The notes under the pieces: model-generated
Told to the model about the DNA's origin: nothing
Seen by the model: only the letters and a program-made list of their open reading frames with translations
Database searches by the model: none
NCBI GenBank assembly: GCA_030602145.1
Contig: JAUWAH010000034.1
Span: 1 to 10,832 of the forward strand
DNA: 10,832 bases
Direction: 5' to 3'
DNA from: Desulfobulbus sp.
Lineage (GTDB): Bacteria; Desulfobacterota; Desulfobulbia; Desulfobulbales; Desulfobulbaceae
Shown: in pieces, positions 6,622-10,832 of the stretch
Layout of the letters: each line of letters starts with the position of its first letter
Numbering within the stretch: the first letter of the stretch is position 1
Translations under genes and position numbers: made by a program

Positions 6622-7956
6622 CTACTTCTTGCGGCCGCTCCGTTCGCGGAACAGCAGGCGGACCGGCACCCTGTCGAGTCCCAAGCCCTCCCGGAAGCAG
6701 TTGGTCAGGTAGCTCTGATAGGATAAATGGATCCCCTTGGGGTCACTGGCGACCACGGCGAACAGCGGCGGTGCGGTGCCCAGTTGGGCGGTATAGAAAA
6801 ACTTGAGGCGACGGCCGTGGAAGTAGGGCGGCTCGTGTCTGGCCACGGCCTCGGCCAGCAACCGGTTGAGGGCGGCGGTGGGGAACCGCTGGTGGAACTG
6901 GCGATGCACCTTGCCGATTTCGGGAAAGAGACGCTTGATCCCGGTGCCGGTCAGGGCGGAAACCTTGAGCACCGGCGCGAAGGGAATGAACTTGACCGCC
7001 ATCCGCACCTCCTGCAGGAGCTGCTCCTGCCGCTTTTTGTCGTCCTTGATCAAATCCCACTTGTTGATGAGGATGATCAGCGCCCTGCCCTGATCCTGGG
7101 TATAGCCGATCACCTTGGTATCCTGCTCGGTGATGCCCTCTTCGGCGTCGATGAGCACCAAGGCGATGTCGCAGCGCCCAAGGGCCTTGAGCGCCTTGAG
7201 AATGGAGAACTTCTCCAGCTTGTCGGTGGTCTTGCCCTTGCGGCGGATGCCGGCGGTATCGATGAGCAGATAGGTATAGGGATCGCGGCTCACCAGGGTA
7301 TCGATCGAATCGCGGGTGGTGCCGGCGATTTCGGAGACCACCATCCGCTCCTGGCCGATGATGGCGTTGATCATCGACGACTTGCCGACATTGGGGCGGC
7401 CGAGGAAGGCTACCCGCATGGTGTTGTCCGGCAGGTCGACCGCATCGGTTCGTTCCAGATGGGGCAGCAGCGCCTCCATCAGGGTGTCGACCCCGTAGCC
7501 ATGGTCGGCGGACAGCGCCCACAGCGACTCGACCCCCAATTCCCAGAAGGGGGTGATCAGGGTGTCTTCGATCTCCGGGCTGTCGATCTTGTTGACGATG
7601 AAAAAGACCTTCTTGTCGGTGCGGCGGAGCAGATCGACGATTTCAATATCGCTCGGGGTCAACCCCTCGCGGCCGTCCATGAGAAAGAAAATGACATCCG
7701 CCTCCTCGACGGCCAACAGGGCCTGATGGCGGATATGGTTGACGATGGTGTCGTCCTCGTTGTCAATGCCGCCGGTATCCACCAGGACAAAGGGATGCTC
7801 CTCCCAGCTCACCTGCGCATAATGGCGGTCGCGGGTCACGCCAGGCGTCGGGTCGACCAGGGCGTCGCGGCGGCGGGTCAACCGGTTGAACAGGGTGGAC
7901 TTGCCCACGTTGGGGCGGCCGATGAGGGCGACCAGGGTGGTGTTTTCGGTCTTCAT
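6622..7956 (-). CDS. der: Ribosome-associated GTPase Der (EngA)
   Basis: Der is an essential GTPase with two tandem G domains that acts in assembly of the 50S ribosomal subunit. The 444-aa protein has a first G domain with GRPNVGKS (13-20), TPGVTRD (37-43), DTGG (60-63) and NKID (122-125). The second has GRPNVGKS (186-193), AGTTRD (211-216), DTAG (233-236) and NKWD (298-301). The C-terminal KH-like domain spans about 350-444. The linker between the G domains is short. The start at 7956 is preferred over ATG 7983 because it gives an ATGA overlap with the kinase gene upstream and places MKTENTTLVALIG directly at the fold; the nearest AGGAG (complement of 7971-7975) is 14 nt away, so coupling probably drives initiation. 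It is third in a three-gene operon. No clear intrinsic terminator follows the stop. Confidence 0.96.
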   Translation of the reverse strand: MKTENTTLVALIGRPNVGKSTLFNRLTRRRDALVDPTPGVTRDRHYAQVSWEEHPFVLVDTGGIDNEDDTIVNHIRHQALLAVEEADVIFFLMDGREGLTPSDIEIVDLLRRTDKKVFFIVNKIDSPEIEDTLITPFWELGVESLWALSADHGYGVDTLMEALLPHLERTDAVDLPDNTMRVAFLGRPNVGKSSMINAIIGQERMVVSEIAGTTRDSIDTLVSRDPYTYLLIDTAGIRRKGKTTDKLEKFSILKALKALGRCDIALVLIDAEEGITEQDTKVIGYTQDQGRALIILINKWDLIKDDKKRQEQLLQEVRMAVKFIPFAPVLKVSALTGTGIKRLFPEIGKVHRQFHQRFPTAALNRLLAEAVARHEPPYFHGRRLKFFYTAQLGTAPPLFAVVASDPKGIHLSYQSYLTNCFREGLGLDRVPVRLLFRERSGRKK

Positions 7957-8990
7957 GATCGTCGGGCAATCTCCTGGCGGCATTGATCGGTGAGGCGGCG
8001 TAGGGCAGCATACCCGGCGGCCTCGGGTTTGGCAAGCAGGCCGCCCAGCGAAACCAGGGCCGGTTCGAGGTAGCGGGCGAAAAACGGCTTGCCGCGCACC
8101 TGGCTTAAGAAGGCGAATGCCCCCAGGATCTGGAGATTGCGTTGCAGGGCCAGGTGCAGGTATTCGGAGCGGAACCGATCCGGATCGTAGGGCAGCTCTT
8201 CCCGCAGGGCATCGAGATAGACTGCGAGGAGATGGTCCTGCACGGGTTCGGGCAACCCGGCATAGGGATCAAGCAGCAGCGAGGCCAGATCGTAGCCCAA
8301 CGGCCCGAGACGGCCACCCTGAAAATCGATAAACCGGATCCGGCCGTCGACGACCATGACGTTGCGGCACTGGACATCGCGGTGGAGGAAAAACCCGGCC
8401 GGGGCGCGGGCCGCCTCCCCGGCCAGCCGTTCGCAGTCGGCGGCCACCGCGGCGCGGTCGAAATCAAGCCCCAGCAGGTCGGTGCAGCAGGCCCGGAGAA
8501 AATAGCCGGATTCGCGCTCGATCATCAATTGCCGGTCATACCGGGGCGTGTCCCAGCACCAGGCCGGATCGAAACCCGCCGCCCCCCGCACCTGCATCCG
8601 CGCCAGTTGCCGCACGGTCTGCTCGTACAGCACCACGGCTCGATCGATCCCCTGCTCCCGGACCTGCTCGAACAGGCGCCGGTCCCCCAGATCTTCGCAG
8701 AGCACCAGGCCGGTGTCCGGATCAAAACCATGCATCGCCGGCACGGCGGCGCCGGCACGGTGGAGATGACGGCCGATGCGGATGAAGGCCAGGGCCTCGT
8801 CGTGGCCGCGCGGCTCACCCTCCGGGGGCAGCACCGCAATCACCGCCAGCTTTGGCCCGCACAACTGATAGAAACGCCGGCTGGACCCGTCGGGCACCAG
8901 GACCTGCACCCGAACGTTCGCCCCGTTCCACTCCTCAGGCGCAGCACCGAGGAGCCGACCGGCCAGGGCAATGAGCCGGTCGGTGTTCAT
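7953..8990 (-). CDS. AmgK-like sugar kinase (APH-fold phosphotransferase, COG3178 type)
   Basis: This 345-aa protein has an aminoglycoside-phosphotransferase/choline-kinase fold. The ATP-binding lobe contains DGSSRRFYQL (34-43), followed by the hinge-like VLCEDLGDRRL (96-106). The catalytic loop is FFLHRDVQCRNVM (200-212; Brenner motif H203, D205, N210) and the metal-binding motif is IDFQ (221-224, D222), followed by GPLGYDLASLLLDPY (229-243). The HRD...RNVM, DFQ, GP..YDLASLL series matches the AmgK group, whose characterised Pseudomonas members phosphorylate MurNAc/GlcNAc at the anomeric carbon in a recycling shortcut with MurU. The neighbouring gene is a MurU-like nucleotidyltransferase, which supports a linked kinase-uridylyltransferase pair, though another sugar substrate is possible. 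The start at 8990 has GGAGGG (complement of 8997-9002) and an ATGA overlap with the gene before it; the stop overlaps der likewise. Confidence 0.88.
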   Translation of the reverse strand: MNTDRLIALAGRLLGAAPEEWNGANVRVQVLVPDGSSRRFYQLCGPKLAVIAVLPPEGEPRGHDEALAFIRIGRHLHRAGAAVPAMHGFDPDTGLVLCEDLGDRRLFEQVREQGIDRAVVLYEQTVRQLARMQVRGAAGFDPAWCWDTPRYDRQLMIERESGYFLRACCTDLLGLDFDRAAVAADCERLAGEAARAPAGFFLHRDVQCRNVMVVDGRIRFIDFQGGRLGPLGYDLASLLLDPYAGLPEPVQDHLLAVYLDALREELPYDPDRFRSEYLHLALQRNLQILGAFAFLSQVRGKPFFARYLEPALVSLGGLLAKPEAAGYAALRRLTDQCRQEIARRS

Positions 8991-9883
8991 TGTTGGCCCT
9001 CCGGCTGTGGCGACACTGCCTGCCCATCGACCTCGGCATGGCCGGTGACGATCCGGTCGATGCAAACAGCACCCGGAACCACCTCGGCCCCATCCCAGAC
9101 CACCGATCGGCACAGGCTGGCGCCCGCACCGATCACCGCACCCGCCCCGATGCAGCCCCATCCCTCCAGGATCACGCCGGCCTCAATCCGGGCGGTCGGG
9201 TCGATCAACCAGTCTGTTCGACCGGCGAGCAGCTCCCGGTGCAGATCGAGGTAGTCCATGGGTGTGCCGATGTCCCGCCAGAGGGCGCCGTCAACCCGGC
9301 AGAAACCGATCCGCCCCTCCACGGCCAGTTGCCGATACAGATCGATGATGTGGTGGAACCGGCCGAATGGAATTCGCTCGATCGCCTCCGGATCGACCAC
9401 CTGGATGCCGGTGAAGGCCAGATGACCGTCTCCGCCTCCGTCGAAGCCCCGCACCCGATCACCCTCGACGCCAACCTTGTTGAAGCGGGGCAGATCGTGC
9501 AGGGCCAGAGTGACGTCGTTTTTCGAGAGCAGGTGGCGGTGATAGACCCACTCCAGGTCGATCTCGTGGTACAGGTCGCCGTTCATCACCAGTACCGGAT
9601 CGTTGTCCAACTGCTCCAGGGCCAGGCGGAGGCTGCCGCCGGTGCCGAGGATCACCGGCTCCTCCTGGATGATCACCCCCGGCCACGGGGCCAGCGCCGC
9701 CCTGACCTGCTGGGCCAGGTGGTGGCAGTTGACCACCACCAGCCGGCAATCGTGGGCGCGGAGCTGGTCGAGCAATCGGTGGAGCAGCGGTTGGTTGACC
9801 ACCGGGAAGAGCGGCTTGGGACGGATGTCGGTGTAGGGCCGCAGTCGGGTACCGTACCCGGCGGCCAGGAGAATGGCTTGCAT
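8987..9883 (-). CDS. MurU-like sugar-1-phosphate nucleotidyltransferase with C-terminal beta-helix
   Basis: This 298-aa NTP-transferase starts with the canonical nucleotide-binding signature LLAAGYGTRLRPYT (5-18) and K23 (RPKPLFPV). It has GTGGSLRLAL (80-89), the metal-binding NGD (101-103), FTGIQVVDP (157-165) and WRDIGTP (202-208). Residues about 227-285 look like hexapeptide/left-handed beta-helix turns (ARIEAGVILEGWGCIGAGAVIGAGA). Pseudomonas MurU is only about 220 residues and lacks this tail, so this is a longer relative; mannose-1-phosphate guanylyltransferase-like or other NDP-sugar synthase activity remains possible. Pairing with the AmgK-like kinase favours MurNAc-1-phosphate uridylyltransferase. 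ATG 9883 is fixed by the signature at its N terminus, yet no Shine-Dalgarno is visible and no convincing promoter was found. It is the first gene of the operon with the kinase and der. Confidence 0.88.
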   Translation of the reverse strand: MQAILLAAGYGTRLRPYTDIRPKPLFPVVNQPLLHRLLDQLRAHDCRLVVVNCHHLAQQVRAALAPWPGVIIQEEPVILGTGGSLRLALEQLDNDPVLVMNGDLYHEIDLEWVYHRHLLSKNDVTLALHDLPRFNKVGVEGDRVRGFDGGGDGHLAFTGIQVVDPEAIERIPFGRFHHIIDLYRQLAVEGRIGFCRVDGALWRDIGTPMDYLDLHRELLAGRTDWLIDPTARIEAGVILEGWGCIGAGAVIGAGASLCRSVVWDGAEVVPGAVCIDRIVTGHAEVDGQAVSPQPEGQQ

Positions 9884-9900
9884 GGTCGTTGGGATTGAAC

Positions 9901-9929
9901 TTGACTTGTGCCGGAAACTGCTCTACAAA
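9901..9929 (+). promoter_or_regulatory. Candidate promoter of the hisH-hisF fusion gene
   Basis: TTGACT (9901-9906, 5 of 6) and TACAAA (9924-9929, 4 of 6) are 17 bp apart in the gap between divergent genes. A start near 9936 would give a leader of about 117 nt before ATG 10053. The leader shows no run of His codons and no clear attenuator. Confidence 0.5.
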
Positions 9930-10052
9930 TCAGCCTTTCCGGCCGGATGGCTCGGCCCGTTGGGCCTGGTTGGCGCCCACGGCGCACGCTTCTGCCGGCA
10001 GGACCTTGTACCGTTTCCACACCCTCCTTGCAAGCATCCGAGCAAAAAAACC

Positions 10053-10832
10053 ATGATTACCCTGCTTGATTACGGCGCCGGCAACGTTCGTTCGGTGATC
10101 AACGCCATCGAACGGCTCGGCGAGACCGTCTCCCTGGTCAGCAGCTCCACCGATATCGACCGGGCCGAGCGGCTGATCTTCCCCGGTGTCGGCAACTTCG
10201 GCGCCCTGATGCACACCCTGCGGGAAAAAGGATTGCGCGAGCCATTGCTCCGCTACCTGCATTCCGGCAAACCCTTCTTCGGCATCTGCGTCGCCCTGCA
10301 GGCCCTGTTCGAGTCGAGCGAGGAGGCCCCCGAAGAACCGGGACTGGGCCTGCTCCCCGGCCGGGTGCAGCGGTTCACCTGCGACCTGGCCATACCGCAC
10401 ATCGGCTGGAACGGCATCAAGGCTCATCAGGCCTCGCCGCTCTTCAAGGGGCTCACCGGCAACGAAAAGTTCTACTTCGTCCACTCGTACCATGTGGCCC
10501 CGGCCACCGGCGACGACATCCTCACCACCACCGATTACGGCTACGAGTTCGTCAGCGCCATCCAGAAGGGGGCCATGGTGGCCACCCAGTTCCATCCGGA
10601 AAAGAGCGGCCGGGCCGGGCTCAAACTGCTGGAAAACTTCCTCGCCGGCAACCGCCAGGCCATTCGCCCGGCGGCCTGTCCGCAGACCACCGAGCTGGCC
10701 AAGCGGATCATCGCCTGTCTCGATGTCCGCGCCAACGACCAGGGCGACCTGGTGGTCACCAAGGGCGACCAGTACGATGTCCGCGAGGAGGGAGCGGTTC
10801 GCAACCTGGGTAAGCCGGTGGAACTGGCCGGC
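10053..10832 (+). CDS. hisHF: Fused imidazole glycerol phosphate synthase HisH-HisF, HIS7-like (3' end cut by window edge)
   Basis: The enzyme makes imidazole glycerol phosphate and AICAR from PRFAR and glutamine in histidine synthesis. In most bacteria the glutaminase (HisH) and cyclase (HisF) are separate. Here 260 codons are open without a stop to the last base. Residues 1-198 are a complete HisH domain: DYGAGNVRS (6-14), FPGVGNFG (43-50), nucleophile Cys79 in GICVALQALF, HIGWN (116-120), YFVHSYH (141-147), and the His181/Glu183 pair in ATQFHPEKSG. A linker of about 15 residues follows. Then LAKRIIACLDVRAND (215-229) opens HisF, with Asp224 at the place of the cyclase catalytic Asp, and the insert GDLVVTKGDQYDVRE...VRNLGKPVELAG (231-260) matches fungal HIS7. 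No strong Shine-Dalgarno precedes the ATG, only an A-rich stretch. Domain identity is certain; the cyclase remainder is outside. Confidence 0.94.
   Translation, partial: MITLLDYGAGNVRSVINAIERLGETVSLVSSSTDIDRAERLIFPGVGNFGALMHTLREKGLREPLLRYLHSGKPFFGICVALQALFESSEEAPEEPGLGLLPGRVQRFTCDLAIPHIGWNGIKAHQASPLFKGLTGNEKFYFVHSYHVAPATGDDILTTTDYGYEFVSAIQKGAMVATQFHPEKSGRAGLKLLENFLAGNRQAIRPAACPQTTELAKRIIACLDVRANDQGDLVVTKGDQYDVREEGAVRNLGKPVELAG

Noticed and set aside
4049..9898. Long plus-strand frames opposite slipin, nfeD, der, the kinase and the nucleotidyltransferase
   Set aside because: Each mirrors a real minus-strand gene in the complementary frame, lacks a ribosome site and has low-complexity, family-less translation.
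9947..10069. 40-codon upstream frame overlapping the his fusion start
   Set aside because: No ribosome site, no run of His codons and no conserved look; probably chance.
9930..10595. Minus-strand frame of 221 codons at the right end
   Set aside because: It is antisense to the HisH domain, where catalytic Cys, His and Glu motifs fix the coding strand.

Overview
The window is GC-rich, gene-dense chromosomal DNA with housekeeping content. The mix of an R. rubrum-type PntA, Mpl followed by a small coupled protein, a stand-alone NfeD-slipin pair, a COG3178-type kinase next to a sugar nucleotidyltransferase, and a dispersed-repeat-like palindrome suggests a Gram-negative bacterium, most likely of the Desulfobacterota (former Deltaproteobacteria). 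This placement is inference from gene style and was not tested by any search. I see no phage, IS transposase, CRISPR, rRNA or tRNA.

Layout, left to right. (1) 1-2280, minus strand: a small 60-aa protein gene overlaps mpl (murein peptide ligase) by ATGA; a terminator hairpin follows mpl; then pntA (transhydrogenase alpha) runs off the left edge. (2) 2281-2689: non-coding, with a ~133-bp palindromic repeat element and a strong minus-strand terminator. (3) 2690-3286, minus: a secreted protein of unknown function with a good sigma70-type promoter. (4) 3676-4152, plus: a small CYTH triphosphatase-like protein. (5) 4172-6429, minus: an nfeD-slipin operon (membrane serine protease plus SPFH scaffold) with a near-consensus promoter and a dyad at the start site. 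(6) 6622-9883, minus: a three-gene coupled operon of a MurU-like nucleotidyltransferase, an AmgK-like kinase and the ribosome-assembly GTPase der. (7) 10053-10832, plus: the start of a fused imidazole glycerol phosphate synthase (HisH domain joined to HisF), divergent from the operon before it.

How the genes fit together. Four junctions (small protein/mpl, nfeD/slipin, nucleotidyltransferase/kinase, kinase/der) use the same ATGA stop-start overlap, so translational coupling is the rule here. Mpl and the AmgK/MurU-like pair both belong to peptidoglycan-recycling biochemistry (tripeptide salvage and MurNAc salvage respectively), although they are in separate transcripts. The most striking item is the HisH-HisF fusion, whose HisF part begins with the long insert typical of fungal and plant HIS7-type enzymes and not of ordinary bacterial HisF.
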